Source: Flavobacterium algicola
GTDB taxonomy: Bacteria; Bacteroidota; Bacteroidia; Flavobacteriales; Flavobacteriaceae
Length of the DNA: 64,000 nucleotides
Assembly: GCF_022399565.1 (NCBI RefSeq)
Contig: NZ_JAJTUT010000002.1
Span: 248,001 to 312,000, forward strand
Direction: 5' to 3'
Under the pieces are notes generated by a model that saw only the letters and a program-made list of their open reading frames with translations, was not told the DNA's origin and made no database searches. Positions 37,557 through 49,152 of the stretch are shown one piece after another. Every line of letters starts with the position of its first letter. Position 1 is the first letter of the stretch. Position numbers and translations under genes: made by a program.

Positions 37557-40271
37557 ATGAAAGAAGACGAAGAAGAAAATATCAATCCCAAAGATGAAAA
37601 TCAATCAGGCGAATCTGCAAAAGATGAAAGTCTTCAAGACGAGGAGTCGAATGAAATTATTGAAGTAGATGCCAAAGACTTTGAAGGAGGGCATTTTTAT
37701 AATAATACTAGCGACGAAGCGGATACAATTACAAAAGTTACCGGAATGTACAAAGACTGGTTTTTGGACTATGCTTCGTATGTAATTCTGGAACGCGCCG
37801 TTCCTGCTATTGAGGATGGTTTTAAGCCAGTGCAACGCCGTATTATGCACTCTTTAAAAGAGTTAGATGATGGGCGTTATAATAAAGTTGCAAATGTAGT
37901 AGGACACACCATGCAGTATCACCCACACGGGGATGCGAGTATTGGTGACGCTATGGTACAGATTGGTCAGAAAGATTTATTGATTGACTGTCAAGGAAAT
38001 TGGGGTAATATCTTAACAGGAGATAGTGCTGCGGCTTCTCGTTACATCGAAGCGCGTTTGTCTAAATTTGGTCTAGAGGTTTTATATTCTCCCAAGATTA
38101 CAGATTGGGGAACTTCTTATGATGGTCGTCGAGCAGAACCGAACAACCTTCCTGTAAAATTTCCTCTGCTATTAGCTCAAGGGGCAGAAGGTATTGCTGT
38201 AGGTCTTTCGACCAAAGTATTGCCGCATAACTTTAATGAGTTGATTGATGCTTCAGTAAAGATTCTAAAAGGAAAATCATTTACGCTTTACCCTGACTTT
38301 ATGACAGAAGGTATTGCGGATGTTTCTAATTATAATGATGGTTTACGTGGCGGACGTGTACGTGTGCGTGCGAAAATTGCACAACTAGACAAAAATACTT
38401 TGGTAATTACTCAAATTCCGTTTTCTACTAATACTACCACGCTTATTGATAGTATATTGAAGGCTAATGATAAGGGGAAGATTAAAATTAAAAAGATTGA
38501 GGACAATACAGCGGCAGATGTTGAAATTTTGATACATCTGTATCCAGGAGTTTCTCCAGATAAGACTATTGATGCGCTCTTCGCATTTACTGCTTGTGAA
38601 ACATCAGTAGCGCCACTTGGTTGTGTGATTGAAGATAATAAGCCATTGTTTATTGGCGTGTCTGAAATGTTGAAAATTTCGACACATCGTACAGTAGATT
38701 TACTGAAAAAAGAACTTGAAATTCAACTAGATGAATTAGAAAATAAATGGCATTTTTCTACACTTGAAAAAATATTCATTCGCGAAGAAATGTATATTGA
38801 TTTCAAATTGTATTCGGATAAAGAGAATTTATTTCAATATATGTACAAACGTTTTGAGCCGTTCATGGAAAGTTTTGTACGTGCTATTAATGATGATGAT
38901 TTGCAAAAATTAACGCAAATTCCAATGATCCGTATTACTCGTTTTGATTCCGATAAAGCAGATGATGTTCTGGCTAAATTAGAAGCTGAAATGGAGCAGG
39001 TAAAATACGATTTAGAACATTTAACAGATTTTGCAATTGCCTATTTCGTTAAGTTAAAAGAGAAATACGGAAAAGGACGTGAGCGCAAAACAGAACTTCG
39101 TGTTTTTGATGATATCGAAGCGACCAAAGTTATTTTGCGTAATACCAAGTTATATGTTAATAAAGCGGAAGGTTTTATTGGAACTAGTTTAAAGCGTGAT
39201 GAATATGTGACTGATTGTTCAGATATTGACGACGTGATTGTTTTCTTGCGTGACGGAAGTATGATGGTGACGAAGGTAGATGCTAAAACATTTATAGGAA
39301 AAGATATTATACATGTTTCTATTTTTGATAAAAGTGATAAGCGTACTATTTATAATGTAATTTACAGAGATGGTAAATCGGGACCTTCATATATAAAACG
39401 ATTTAATGTAACTGCTGTTACAAGAGACAAATTATATGATTTAACCAATGGTACAAAGGGATCTCAAATTTTACATTTCACACACAATCCAAACGGAGAA
39501 GCAGAAGTTATAACAATAATCTTACGCCAAGTAGGAACGATTAAAAAGTTAAAATTTGATATTGACTTCGCTAAAATGGCTATCAAAGGAAGATCGTCCA
39601 AAGGAAACTTAGCAAGTAAATATCCAATCAAAAAGATCGAAATTAAGGAGAAAGGAATTTCGACTTTATTACCTAGAAAAGTTTGGTTTGATGATACTGT
39701 TCAACGCTTAAATGTAGATGCACGAGGGGAGTTGCTCGGGGAATTTAGGCCAAGTGATAAAATTTTGATTGTTCAGCAATCAGGTAAAATTAAAGTGATT
39801 ACGCCAGAATTGACGACGCATTTTGATGAAGACATGATTATTCTCGAAAAGTGGATTCCAAAAAAACCAATTTCGGCGATATATTATGATGGTGAAAAAG
39901 AGCGCTATTATCTGAAACGCTTTTTAGTAGAAACTGAGAATAAGGAAGAATTAATTATTACCGAACACCCTAATTCCAGATTGGAAATTGTTTCAACTGA
40001 CTACCGTCCTTTAGCGGAATTAGTATTTCCGAAAGTTAAAGGTGTTCAAAAGGAAAGCGTTACAATTGATGTCGAAGGGTTTATTGCTGTAAAAGGTTTC
40101 AAAGCAATAGGAAACCAATTGACGGCCGATAAGCTCAAACAAGTTAATTTACTAGAGCCGCTGCCTTATGATCCCCCTGTAGAGGAAATTCCAGAAAAGA
40201 AAGTGAATCCTAATAATGATGATGACACGGATGTGCATCTAGATGAAGATGGACAAGTAATATTATTTTAA
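37557..40271 (+). CDS. parC: DNA topoisomerase IV subunit A
   Basis: The DNA-cleaving subunit of topoisomerase IV. The catalytic tyrosine is Tyr163 in AASRYIEAR. The quinolone region is HPHGDASIGDAM. The N-terminus carries a 55-residue Glu/Asp/Asn-rich extension before the conserved TKVTGMYKDWFLDYASYVI. No GyrA box is present, separating it from GyrA at 201. The C-terminus is again acidic (NNDDDTDVHLDEDGQVILF). At 904 residues it is longer than proteobacterial ParC (about 750), as is usual in Bacteroidota. It starts 7 bases after the DUF1016 gene. Confidence 0.95.
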   Translation: MKEDEEENINPKDENQSGESAKDESLQDEESNEIIEVDAKDFEGGHFYNNTSDEADTITKVTGMYKDWFLDYASYVILERAVPAIEDGFKPVQRRIMHSLKELDDGRYNKVANVVGHTMQYHPHGDASIGDAMVQIGQKDLLIDCQGNWGNILTGDSAAASRYIEARLSKFGLEVLYSPKITDWGTSYDGRRAEPNNLPVKFPLLLAQGAEGIAVGLSTKVLPHNFNELIDASVKILKGKSFTLYPDFMTEGIADVSNYNDGLRGGRVRVRAKIAQLDKNTLVITQIPFSTNTTTLIDSILKANDKGKIKIKKIEDNTAADVEILIHLYPGVSPDKTIDALFAFTACETSVAPLGCVIEDNKPLFIGVSEMLKISTHRTVDLLKKELEIQLDELENKWHFSTLEKIFIREEMYIDFKLYSDKENLFQYMYKRFEPFMESFVRAINDDDLQKLTQIPMIRITRFDSDKADDVLAKLEAEMEQVKYDLEHLTDFAIAYFVKLKEKYGKGRERKTELRVFDDIEATKVILRNTKLYVNKAEGFIGTSLKRDEYVTDCSDIDDVIVFLRDGSMMVTKVDAKTFIGKDIIHVSIFDKSDKRTIYNVIYRDGKSGPSYIKRFNVTAVTRDKLYDLTNGTKGSQILHFTHNPNGEAEVITIILRQVGTIKKLKFDIDFAKMAIKGRSSKGNLASKYPIKKIEIKEKGISTLLPRKVWFDDTVQRLNVDARGELLGEFRPSDKILIVQQSGKIKVITPELTTHFDEDMIILEKWIPKKPISAIYYDGEKERYYLKRFLVETENKEELIITEHPNSRLEIVSTDYRPLAELVFPKVKGVQKESVTIDVEGFIAVKGFKAIGNQLTADKLKQVNLLEPLPYDPPVEEIPEKKVNPNNDDDTDVHLDEDGQVILF

Positions 40272-40282
40272 ATAAATTCATA

Positions 40283-40313
40283 AAAAAAAGGCTAAATTAT
40301 TAGCCTTTTTTTG
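40283..40313. terminator. Terminator between parC and the response regulator
   Basis: AAAAAAAGGCTAA / TTAGCCTTTTTTT forms a stem with T-runs on both strands, so it can serve both the parC transcript and the convergent two-component operon. Confidence 0.88.
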
Positions 40314-40356
40314 TTTTTATATTGAATGATAGAATATTTTATGCTACAATTCTTTT

Positions 40357-40764
40357 TTATTGAAGTGTTTTCTTTACCAGGTAGTCAAGCATAGATGCTG
40401 AAATTGGTTTTGGCAGAAAATCAATAACCATAGGGTATTTTTTGGTTTTCTCTAAATCTTCAGGATCTATTGTAGATGAAAGTACAACAATAGGAGTTTT
40501 ATTAAAATGGTTAAATTCAGAGCCGCAAAATATATCCAAAAACTCCCAACCACCCATTACTGGCATGTTTAAATCAAGGAATATAAGTTCAGGTAATAAT
40601 GTCTCATTATTATCAGAATTGTTAATGTCGGTATAATATTTTAAAGCTTCTTCTCCATTATTAGCAGTGTCAGTTTCTTTTGAAAATTTATTCCTAGAGA
40701 TCACTTTTTTGCATAGCATCAATGTGATCGGATCATCATCAATACATAATATCTTATTTAACAT
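40357..40764 (-). CDS. Stand-alone response regulator receiver protein
   Basis: A 135-residue single-domain CheY-like receiver. The acidic pocket is Asp10-Asp11 (CIDDD), the phosphoacceptor is Asp64 in LIFLDLNMPVMGG, the switch serine is in VVLSST and the conserved lysine is Lys119 (LPKP). There is no output domain, so it acts by protein contact. It starts 1 base after the histidine kinase stop, so the two are co-expressed partners. Confidence 0.92.
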   Translation of the reverse strand: MLNKILCIDDDPITLMLCKKVISRNKFSKETDTANNGEEALKYYTDINNSDNNETLLPELIFLDLNMPVMGGWEFLDIFCGSEFNHFNKTPIVVLSSTIDPEDLEKTKKYPMVIDFLPKPISASMLDYLVKKTLQ

Positions 40765-40765
40765 C

Positions 40766-42481
40766 TTATTTGTTTTTGAAAATTAAAGTGAAAGTTGTCC
40801 CCCTATCGACTTCACTGTTTATACTTATTGTGCCACCCATTGCTTCTACTTGTGATTTGACCAGGTACAAGCCAAATCCTTTGCTGTCAGCATAATTATG
40901 AAATCTTTGATAGAGTCCGAATATCTTATCGTGATTTCGATTCATATCTATCCCTATTCCGTTGTCTTTGAAGGTAAGTGTAAATAAGTCATTTATTTGA
41001 TCTGCAATTATTGTAATTTTTAATTCTCTCTTATCTGATCTAAATTTCAGCGCATTTGAGAACAAATTGAGCACTATACTTTCAATATACGATTTATTAA
41101 TCAATAAGGATGTAGCATTATTAAAATCAAGTACTAAAATCGGCTTTTGCTTATTAATCTCAAATGCTAATTGATTTGTTATGCTTTCGTAAACATCCTT
41201 AATAAATACTGGTTCTTTTTCAACTGATGACGTATTATCTTTTATGATCATCACTTTTGTAAGATCGTCAATTGTTTCGTTTAGTAATTGAGTAGATTTT
41301 TTAAAACCATAAAGTATTTCTCGTAATTCATTGTCCTCAATAACAATATCGTCGGTTAAATTAAGTAGACCGGTTAAGTTTGAAATAGGTGCTCTTAAAT
41401 TATGAGAAGTTATATAGGAGAAGTGCTTTAAATCCTTATTGTTTTTCGTCAACTCGCGAATCAGTTGTTCTTTCTCTTTTTCTTGTTTCTTCTCTTCCGA
41501 AACATCTCTTTGAATAGATATCCAATGAGAAAGCTCTTTTTCGGCATTGAATATAGGAATCATTGAAAAGTGAAGCCAATATTCCTCTCCATTTTTTTTG
41601 TAGCTAATCATCTCAATTAATGATTCTCTTCGCTCTTTTATAGAAGTGATTACCTTTTTGGTAATTTTGACATCCGTATTGGGACCGCTAAGGAAGTCAG
41701 GAGATTTGTTTAAAATTTCTTCGGGTTGGTAACCTGTCATTGTAGTGAATGCGGGATTGACATATACAATTTTTGGTAATTTAGATCTATTAAAATTTGC
41801 CTCAGTGATTATAATAGAATCTTTGGTTTGTAGAATAACAGTTTCAAGAAGCTTAAGTCGTAATTCCTCTTGTTTTCTCTTTGTAATATCTTGTATGGCA
41901 CCAATCATTCTGGCTGGTTTTCCGTTTTCATCTTTGATGAGGAACCCTCTATCTAAGACGTATTTGTAGGTGTTGTCGGCACATTTAAAACGATATTCGT
42001 CCTGCCAATGATCTGTTTTTTGCTCTATAAAGGAGTACAGCTTTATAGACATCTTAATGCTGTCTTCGGGATGAATATTTCCAAACCACCAAAATGATGT
42101 TTCGCCCACGTTTGCTGGCTTGTAACCAAAAAGACTTTCGATGCCGTTATTCCACTGTAATTTATCGTCAATGATATTCCAATCCCAGATTGTATCACTA
42201 GTGGCCTTAGCAACTATATTATACTTTTCATTCGATTCTTTTATGGCTGTATTAGTTGCTTGTAGCTTTTCGTAAACCTCTTTATTCTTTTTGTTATGTT
42301 CTTTAAGTACAAATCGAAAAATAAGTCCAGTGAATGTTACGAGTAAGATATCTTTGGTGAAGTCAAAAACAGGATAACTAGAATTAGCAGATAACTTTAA
42401 TGATAGTTTATGAAAAACGATTACTGCAAACAGTGCAATAAGGAGGTAAACTACTATTATTTGGTTTATTTTGTTTTTCAT
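40766..42481 (-). CDS. PAS-domain membrane histidine kinase
   Basis: A 571-residue sensor kinase. Two membrane helices lie within residues 5-65 (VVYLLIALFAVIVFHKLSL and a second around ILLVTFTGLIFRFVL). Two PAS/PAC units follow: the first has TIWDWNIIDDKLQWNNGIES, the second IVYVNPAFTTMTGYQPEEIL and KSPDFLSGPNTD. The dimerisation motif with the phosphoacceptor His is YITSHNLRAPISNLTG. The ATP-binding domain shows NLFSNALKF (N box), FKDNGIGID (G1) and KGFGLYL (G2). The second PAS looks like a LOV domain, but the reactive Cys is absent (SPDFLSGP in place of NCRFLQ). Its signal is unknown. Its partner is the response regulator directly downstream. Confidence 0.9.
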   Translation of the reverse strand: MKNKINQIIVVYLLIALFAVIVFHKLSLKLSANSSYPVFDFTKDILLVTFTGLIFRFVLKEHNKKNKEVYEKLQATNTAIKESNEKYNIVAKATSDTIWDWNIIDDKLQWNNGIESLFGYKPANVGETSFWWFGNIHPEDSIKMSIKLYSFIEQKTDHWQDEYRFKCADNTYKYVLDRGFLIKDENGKPARMIGAIQDITKRKQEELRLKLLETVILQTKDSIIITEANFNRSKLPKIVYVNPAFTTMTGYQPEEILNKSPDFLSGPNTDVKITKKVITSIKERRESLIEMISYKKNGEEYWLHFSMIPIFNAEKELSHWISIQRDVSEEKKQEKEKEQLIRELTKNNKDLKHFSYITSHNLRAPISNLTGLLNLTDDIVIEDNELREILYGFKKSTQLLNETIDDLTKVMIIKDNTSSVEKEPVFIKDVYESITNQLAFEINKQKPILVLDFNNATSLLINKSYIESIVLNLFSNALKFRSDKRELKITIIADQINDLFTLTFKDNGIGIDMNRNHDKIFGLYQRFHNYADSKGFGLYLVKSQVEAMGGTISINSEVDRGTTFTLIFKNK

Positions 42482-42485
42482 TAAT

Positions 42486-42493
42486 CAAATGTA
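42486..42493 (-). promoter_or_regulatory. -7 box of the histidine kinase operon
   Basis: Minus-strand TACATTTG, a perfect TAnnTTTG match only 5 bases from the start codon, implying a leaderless or near-leaderless message. Confidence 0.35.
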
Positions 42494-42625
42494 ATTAATA
42501 AAACCGAATTATTAAATAAGAGTTTTAATTTAATTGTAAGTTTGTATAAACGGTTATTTATGAGTATATACAGTTAAGAATGTGTAAACTACTTTGATAA
42601 AAGTTTTTTATTTAAAAATAAAGTG

Positions 42626-42633
42626 TACCTTTG
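42626..42633 (+). promoter_or_regulatory. -7 box of typA
   Basis: TACCTTTG is a perfect match 20 bases before the ATG at 42653. The leader would be about 13 bases. Confidence 0.5.
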
Positions 42634-42652
42634 CACCCATTAAAAATCACAG

Positions 42653-44449
42653 ATGGAATCTATTAGAAACATTGCAATTATTGCCCACGTCGATCACGGT
42701 AAAACAACTTTGGTTGATAAAATTATGTATCACTGTCAGTTATTTCGTGACAACGAAAACACAGGTGACTTAATCCTTGATAACAACGACTTAGAGCGTG
42801 AAAGAGGTATTACTATTACTTCTAAAAATGTTTCTGTACAGTACAAAGGAACAAAAATCAACATTATTGACACTCCTGGTCACGCCGATTTTGGTGGAGA
42901 GGTAGAGCGTGTATTAAATATGGCTGATGGAGTTTGTTTACTTGTAGATGCATTTGAAGGCCCTATGCCTCAAACTCGTTTTGTATTACAAAAAGCACTA
43001 GACCTTGGTTTGAAACCATGCGTTGTTATTAATAAAGTTGATAAAGAAAACTGTACTCCTGAAGAAGTTCACGAAAAAGTTTTTGACTTAATGTTTGAAT
43101 TAGGAGCTACTGAAGAGCAGTTGGATTTTCCAGCAGTTTACGGTTCTGCTAAGAACAACTGGATGTCTGACCATTGGGAAAACGTAACTGACAATGTGGA
43201 AGCATTATTGGATATGGTTATCGAAAATGTACCAGCTCCTAAAGTATCTGAAGGAACTCCACAAATGTTGATTACTTCTCTTGACTTTTCAGCTTTTACA
43301 GGTCGTATCGCTATCGGTCGTCTTGAAAGAGGTGTTTTGAAAGAAGGTATGCCAATCTCATTAGTAAAAAGAGATGGTACTGTATCAAAATCACGTATTA
43401 AAGAATTACATACTTTTGAAGGTCTTGGACGTAAAAAAGTAACTGAGGTAATTGCTGGAGATATCTGCGCAATCATTGGAGTAGAAGGTTTTGAAATTGG
43501 TGATACTATCGCTGATCATGAAAATCCTGAAGGATTAGCTTCTATTGCAATTGATGAACCTACAATGAGTATGTTGTTTACAATTAATGACTCTCCTTTC
43601 TTTGGTAAAGAGGGTAAATTTGTAACTTCTCGTCATATTAGAGATCGTTTGACAAAAGAGCTTGAGAAAAACTTAGCAATGAAATTAGGTGAAACTGATT
43701 CAGCTGATAAGTTTATGGTTTTTGGTCGTGGTGTACTTCACTTATCTGTTCTTATTGAAACAATGAGAAGAGAAGGGTATGAGTTACAAATCGGTCAACC
43801 ACAAGTTATCATCAAAGAAATTGATGGTAAAAAATGTGAGCCAATTGAAGAATTAACAATCGACTTACCTGAAAATCTTTCTGGTAGAGCGGTAGAATTT
43901 GTTACTATCCGTAAAGGTGAAATGCTTTCTATGGAAGGTAAAGGAGAACGTATGATTATCAAATTTAATATTCCATCTCGTGGAATTATCGGATTGAGAA
44001 ATCAATTGTTAACTGCTACTGCAGGTGAGGCTATCATGTCACACCGTTACATTGGATATGAGCCTTTCAAAGGAACAATTCCTGGACGTAACAATGGTTC
44101 ACTAATCTCTATGGAGAATGGTAAAGCAATTCCTTATTCTATTGATAAATTACAAGATCGTGGTAAATTCTTCGTTAATCCTAACGACGAAATTTACGAA
44201 GGACAAGTAATTGGAGAAAACTCACGTAGCGATGATATGTGTGTGAATGTAACTAAGGCTAAAAAACAGTCTAACGTTCGTTCTTCTGGAAATGATGAAA
44301 AAGCTAGAATTATTCCTCCAATCATCTTCTCTCTTGAGGAGGCGTTAGAATACATTCAAAAAGATGAATATGTAGAGGTTACTCCAAAATCTATTCGTTT
44401 GAGAAAAATTTATTTGACAGAAACTGATAGAAAAAGATTTAAAATCTAA
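42653..44449 (+). CDS. typA: Translational GTPase TypA/BipA
   Basis: A ribosome-associated GTPase of the EF-G family involved in stress adaptation and 50S assembly. G1 is AHVDHGKTTL (residues 10-19), G2 RGITITSKN, G3 DTPGHADFGGEVER and G4 NKVDKE. The C-terminal BipA domain is complete, ending KRFKI, and includes PSRGIIGLRNQLLTATAGEA. The length of 598 residues is typical. It is monocistronic with a close -7 box and a strong terminator. Confidence 0.97.
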   Translation: MESIRNIAIIAHVDHGKTTLVDKIMYHCQLFRDNENTGDLILDNNDLERERGITITSKNVSVQYKGTKINIIDTPGHADFGGEVERVLNMADGVCLLVDAFEGPMPQTRFVLQKALDLGLKPCVVINKVDKENCTPEEVHEKVFDLMFELGATEEQLDFPAVYGSAKNNWMSDHWENVTDNVEALLDMVIENVPAPKVSEGTPQMLITSLDFSAFTGRIAIGRLERGVLKEGMPISLVKRDGTVSKSRIKELHTFEGLGRKKVTEVIAGDICAIIGVEGFEIGDTIADHENPEGLASIAIDEPTMSMLFTINDSPFFGKEGKFVTSRHIRDRLTKELEKNLAMKLGETDSADKFMVFGRGVLHLSVLIETMRREGYELQIGQPQVIIKEIDGKKCEPIEELTIDLPENLSGRAVEFVTIRKGEMLSMEGKGERMIIKFNIPSRGIIGLRNQLLTATAGEAIMSHRYIGYEPFKGTIPGRNNGSLISMENGKAIPYSIDKLQDRGKFFVNPNDEIYEGQVIGENSRSDDMCVNVTKAKKQSNVRSSGNDEKARIIPPIIFSLEEALEYIQKDEYVEVTPKSIRLRKIYLTETDRKRFKI

Positions 44450-44472
44450 TACTATCTCAAGTATATTTAAAA

Positions 44473-44503
44473 GGCCATTTCGCAAGAAATGGCTTTTTTT
44501 TTG
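44473..44503 (+). terminator. Terminator of typA
   Basis: Perfect 8-bp stem GCCATTTC / GAAATGGC closed by a GCAA tetraloop and followed by nine T, 24 bases after the stop codon. Confidence 0.92.
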
Positions 44504-44656
44504 TATTAATTCTCTTTTTTAATAATTTTTTCGCAACCAAACTCAGAGGTAATTTCAATGCTGACTTTACTACAATTATGATTGCGCCTTGTTTTATTCA
44601 ACTATCTTAATTAGCTAAGGTGACTGCTGTCTTTGCTATTTAAGAATATGTTAAAT

Positions 44657-47600
44657 CTATCGTTTTAAACTGAAGTGTCCTTTTGATTCTCTACCATCTT
44701 CTAGTTGAATAGTATACCAATAATCATCAGATGGGAGTGGCTGATTATTGAATGTACCGTCCCAGCCTTTCTCTAATGGGTTTAATTTGTTAAGTAACTT
44801 ACCATATCGGTCGTAGATGTAAATTATTGTATTTGAATTTGAAGTGCTGCTGATACCTTGAATATTCCAATAATCATTAAATCCATCACTATTAGGTGTG
44901 AAAAATTTAGGTACACCAACAACTGATATTGTTTGACTGATAGTTCCGCATCCATTTACGTCTTTTACATATATTTCGTGTATACCTGCAGCTATATTTG
45001 TGAATAAATTTGATTCTTGAAAGAAACCTGTTGCATCATCGATACTGTAAATATAATTACCAGCGCCTGTTACATTTACAGTAACTGAGTTGTTATCGGT
45101 CAAATCAATTATATCTACAGTAGAAATTTTAGCGATATTAGATGAAGTGACCGATATGGTGCTGGTTCTTGAACATCCAGTAGCTTTAGTACTTACTGTA
45201 ACAGTGTAAGCACCTTCTTTATTTACATTTAGTATAGGCTGAGTTTCTGATGAGATTAGCATTCCATCTTTGGTCCATATATAATCGTAATTTGCTGTAG
45301 GAGATCCGTCAGCTATTCCAGCATCTAACTGAATATAAAAAGTGGGCAAATTTGAACACACAGCCCAATTTTCTGATTGGTCTTGGTTGGTTTTTATGTT
45401 TGGCTTTGGATTTACCTGTAATTTAATAAAAGCTCCCAAACCGTAGCATGAATTATCAATTGTATTTTCTACACGAACCCAAATATCTTGAGAACTTGGA
45501 GAGGAAGTATTTCTGTAGCTAGTAGTGTTTGTAATTTCATTAGCTTCAATAAGTGCGTCTAATTTATTACTGTAATATTTTACAGCATATTGCGCGCTAG
45601 AAGCTCCCAAGAATTTTTTTAAGTCAGTCGAAAATGTACTGAAGTCAAAAGCTGAAATTCCATCATAATCGTTTTGCGTTGTATCAATAAAGTCATCGCA
45701 CGTCTCAAATGTTTTAGTAAAGGTTGCTGGAATTTGAGTAGATGAAACAATTAGATTAATTTTTGATATACTATAGCATCCATTTGTATTTTCTATTCGA
45801 GACCAAATGGTTCTGGAACTACTGGTATAATTTAAAGGAGTTGTAATTTTATCTAAAGTGTTTTTAGTGTCGGCACCCATTAGCGTAGTGAAATATTCAA
45901 AACTTTCGACAGCACTAGTAGCAGAAATAACTGTGTTTTTTTCTGTTAGGTTAAAAGTACTAATTCCATCAAGATCATCATCGCATTGAACTATTGTGAT
46001 ATCTGATACAACTGGTAATGTGTTAATTTTTAAAGTCGTTTCTGCGGATAACATACCACAGCTATTTCCAGTTCGATTAATAAAAACTCGATATTTGTAT
46101 CCATTCATTATTATTGGTACATTGATTATAGTAAGTTGGCTAGTGGTAGTCCCATCATATCTTATATCATTGCTAATTACATTCCAGTTTATACCATCAA
46201 TAGATACTTGCCATTCGTAACGTTCGCCATTAGCGCTTGTCTCAATTAATACATTTTGTAAAGAACAAGTAGAAGTAGCCATAGGTTGGGTAGTAATAAT
46301 AATAGGTGATGCAATTAAATAATTACTATTTGGTGCAGTATAGGCGTCTGTTGTACTAGTTACCAGTCCTTTATTATTGACCATAGGAGGATTGGTTATG
46401 CCAAATATTCCATTTACATTAATATAGCCCGCTTCTACGACATCTAAACACAAGTCGCCATCACTGTCTAGATCGCGATAATTTTTTATACCATCATTAT
46501 CTGTGTCAATTGCTTTTTCAATAGAATCTAATATTCCGTCATTATCACTATCCAAATCTAGGTAGTCAGGTATGCCATCCATATCGGTATCTACTGGCGT
46601 TAAGCCAAGTAAGAAAGCATTATCAATTCCATCATTATTAGTATCAGAATTAGTCAATTCTATTCCTGCATCTACTTGCGATTCAATAAAATCGGGAATA
46701 CCATCGTTGTCGCTATCGGTATCAATTTGATCTGCAACTCCATCACCATCTGAATCTTTGGGTATACAGGTAGCAACAAGTTTAAAAGTAGATTTATTAT
46801 TGCTTGTTTCGGATAAATTTTTGTGGGTAAAAGTGAAACTATTAGTGAGATACGAAGAAAATCTAAAATCGCCTGTGCCCGCGGCTAGAGGAATTATGTT
46901 ATTTAAGCGGAACCTTATTTCGAATGAGGAATATTGTGTTACTCCGCTTTCATAAATTCCATCATAATTGGTATCTATGAGCAATTGATTCGATGGATTG
47001 TAAACGGTAACTGTTTTATCTGTGTCGGAATTCACGATATATTCTGCATTTCCATTTAACAAATCAGTGATGTTAGCAGTATCTACATATTCTAAAACAA
47101 TTGAAATTGGTCGTGTAAAATTCAGCTTTTGCGTGATATAGCTATCTGTGCCTGCCGCGATTTCTGTTGTAAAACTTCCATCTGTAATGCCCAAAAGTGT
47201 GTTTGTGCTTGATAGGGCAGTTTTTGTAGTTGTAATGTTAAAAGTGTTAGAATATTCGTTTAAAGCTACAGTTCTAGCGCTACCACTCGATAAGTCGATG
47301 GGCATATTTCCGTAAGATTCTGTGCAATTTAGCAATCCATCATTATCATTATCCAAGTCAATGTTATCATTTACACTATCGTTATCTTGATCAGTAGGGC
47401 ACTCGCTAACTGGAATTAAATCTGAATATAAAGGTACCGAGCTGGGACAATCCGAGATGCTGCCTCTCACATTGTAGTATCCTGGTGTAAGTGGCGTGTA
47501 TTCTGAGGTAGTTGCACCTAAAATCATATTTCCATTATAATACCACTGAAAGGAATCGTAGGACGATATTGTATTTACACTCAATTTTACATTTGGTATG

Positions 47601-49000
47601 CATGATGAGTTTGAAGTGGTTATTTTATTGAAAATAATTTCAGGTTTAGTGTCAAATCCAGAGTAATAGCCTCCATAAGTAGCTGCTGAGTTGGTACCAA
47701 AGTAGGATACGTAAACCTGCTTCGTAGACTTAATAGCAATATCTCCTGTAAGATTTGAAATAGTATATCTTTCAAATCCAGGATTACCAATAATTGCTGC
47801 AGGACTTGAATTTATAGCAGCATTATTTATAGTAACTGTAGCACCTGTCTCGGTTACGATATTTAAGGTTCCTGAGTATTCTGTTTTTCCTATTAACTGT
47901 ACTGCGGGTATATTATCAACAACTCTAGGAGTAGTACAATTTATCGGTGGTACAAAAAATAAATTTTGATTGGCAGAATTTGTTGTCCCACCAATACTTT
48001 GATACGCAAATACCGCTTCTGAAGTTTTAACGTATAAATTACCGTTTATGAAAGAGCTACCATCGATATCTGCATACTCGCCTGCATTTAAGGTTGCAAA
48101 TGGTGTAGTACTATCATTAATATACACAGTTGTATTATTTACTTGAGCAATTAATTGAATACGCTCTAGGTCATTTGTTCCCGATCCTCTTACAAAAATA
48201 TATTCCTTTCCTGTTTTTTCGTAAGATACGATTTGGTCAAATCCAATATCACGCCCGCCACCTGTAGATATGCCATTAGATCCCGCAAACGAACCAGAAT
48301 TAACAGCCACTGGTTTATCTGATTGAATTAATGCCCCAATCATCTTTGCACTGTTTGAATTGGTAGTCTTACTATTTTCAAAAGCTAACACATAACTCTC
48401 ATTCTTATTTAAAATAACTGTTATTGGGCCAGTAATAATGGTCCCATCGGTCATTTTAGTGCCTGATGCAATATTTGAAATAGTAACCACCGTATTGTTC
48501 TCAGTTGCCAGAATGGAGCCAAAGTTTAATAAGGTTGCATCCGTATTTTCAGAATTAATCATTGCTCCAAGTCTAAAGGTCTTACCCAAAGCACTATTTC
48601 CTTTAGAGACAATTCCTCCAGCATGATTAAAACCATTCTCTTTGTTTAAAGAAGAATTTATTCTCATGCTCACATAAACTTGATTTTCTGCGTCAATGAT
48701 GTATCCTTTATTGGATAGTTTCCCGATGGAAGTTTTGGGTGTCATCATTTGAGTAGAACTTCCTATTCCAATATTATAAATGAATGGAGTTGAGTTGTTA
48801 ACTACTCCTTCAATGACAGCTCCTCCAATTTCCATTATTTTAAAATTTACATTGTTGGTACTAGGGGTAGAGATATAAAAGTAGTGATCTACAGCTAAAT
48901 TATAATTACATGTAATAGGGGGTATGTAATGAGTTTTGCTAAACTGCGCAAAACTGGAGTGCATCAGTAAGATAAGTAGTGCTAGTAAAGTTTTTTTCAT
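44657..49000 (-). CDS. Large type IX-secreted surface protein (type B sorting domain)
   Basis: A 1447-residue surface protein. It has a signal peptide (residues 1-19, SSFAQ) and an N-terminal region of about 450 residues resembling the IgGFc-binding domain of flavobacterial proteins. Calcium-binding thrombospondin type 3 repeats follow ([19 protein letters not shown] near 535, [19 protein letters not shown] near 770, and [19 protein letters not shown] near 830). Ig-like/SprB-type beta domains come next. The C-terminal about 90 residues are the gliding-motility type B sorting domain ([50 protein letters not shown]). Such proteins are exported by the type IX system and held on the cell surface, sometimes as adhesins. 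No SprF-like partner lies beside it. Confidence 0.9.
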   Translation of the reverse strand: MKKTLLALLILLMHSSFAQFSKTHYIPPITCNYNLAVDHYFYISTPSTNNVNFKIMEIGGAVIEGVVNNSTPFIYNIGIGSSTQMMTPKTSIGKLSNKGYIIDAENQVYVSMRINSSLNKENGFNHAGGIVSKGNSALGKTFRLGAMINSENTDATLLNFGSILATENNTVVTISNIASGTKMTDGTIITGPITVILNKNESYVLAFENSKTTNSNSAKMIGALIQSDKPVAVNSGSFAGSNGISTGGGRDIGFDQIVSYEKTGKEYIFVRGSGTNDLERIQLIAQVNNTTVYINDSTTPFATLNAGEYADIDGSSFINGNLYVKTSEAVFAYQSIGGTTNSANQNLFFVPPINCTTPRVVDNIPAVQLIGKTEYSGTLNIVTETGATVTINNAAINSSPAAIIGNPGFERYTISNLTGDIAIKSTKQVYVSYFGTNSAATYGGYYSGFDTKPEIIFNKITTSNSSCIPNVKLSVNTISSYDSFQWYYNGNMILGATTSEYTPLTPGYYNVRGSISDCPSSVPLYSDLIPVSECPTDQDNDSVNDNIDLDNDNDGLLNCTESYGNMPIDLSSGSARTVALNEYSNTFNITTTKTALSSTNTLLGITDGSFTTEIAAGTDSYITQKLNFTRPISIVLEYVDTANITDLLNGNAEYIVNSDTDKTVTVYNPSNQLLIDTNYDGIYESGVTQYSSFEIRFRLNNIIPLAAGTGDFRFSSYLTNSFTFTHKNLSETSNNKSTFKLVATCIPKDSDGDGVADQIDTDSDNDGIPDFIESQVDAGIELTNSDTNNDGIDNAFLLGLTPVDTDMDGIPDYLDLDSDNDGILDSIEKAIDTDNDGIKNYRDLDSDGDLCLDVVEAGYINVNGIFGITNPPMVNNKGLVTSTTDAYTAPNSNYLIASPIIITTQPMATSTCSLQNVLIETSANGERYEWQVSIDGINWNVISNDIRYDGTTTSQLTIINVPIIMNGYKYRVFINRTGNSCGMLSAETTLKINTLPVVSDITIVQCDDDLDGISTFNLTEKNTVISATSAVESFEYFTTLMGADTKNTLDKITTPLNYTSSSRTIWSRIENTNGCYSISKINLIVSSTQIPATFTKTFETCDDFIDTTQNDYDGISAFDFSTFSTDLKKFLGASSAQYAVKYYSNKLDALIEANEITNTTSYRNTSSPSSQDIWVRVENTIDNSCYGLGAFIKLQVNPKPNIKTNQDQSENWAVCSNLPTFYIQLDAGIADGSPTANYDYIWTKDGMLISSETQPILNVNKEGAYTVTVSTKATGCSRTSTISVTSSNIAKISTVDIIDLTDNNSVTVNVTGAGNYIYSIDDATGFFQESNLFTNIAAGIHEIYVKDVNGCGTISQTISVVGVPKFFTPNSDGFNDYWNIQGISSTSNSNTIIYIYDRYGKLLNKLNPLEKGWDGTFNNQPLPSDDYWYTIQLEDGRESKGHFSLKR

Positions 49001-49152
49001 CTGTTAAAAATAAGAATATTTTTCATTTAAAATATTAAATTTTAGAAGATTACATAAAAACGATATGTTTGTAACTGAAATGATAAAAATCATTGTTTGG
49101 CAATATTGGGATTTTAATAAATTAAACATTAACTTATACACATAAATTAATT

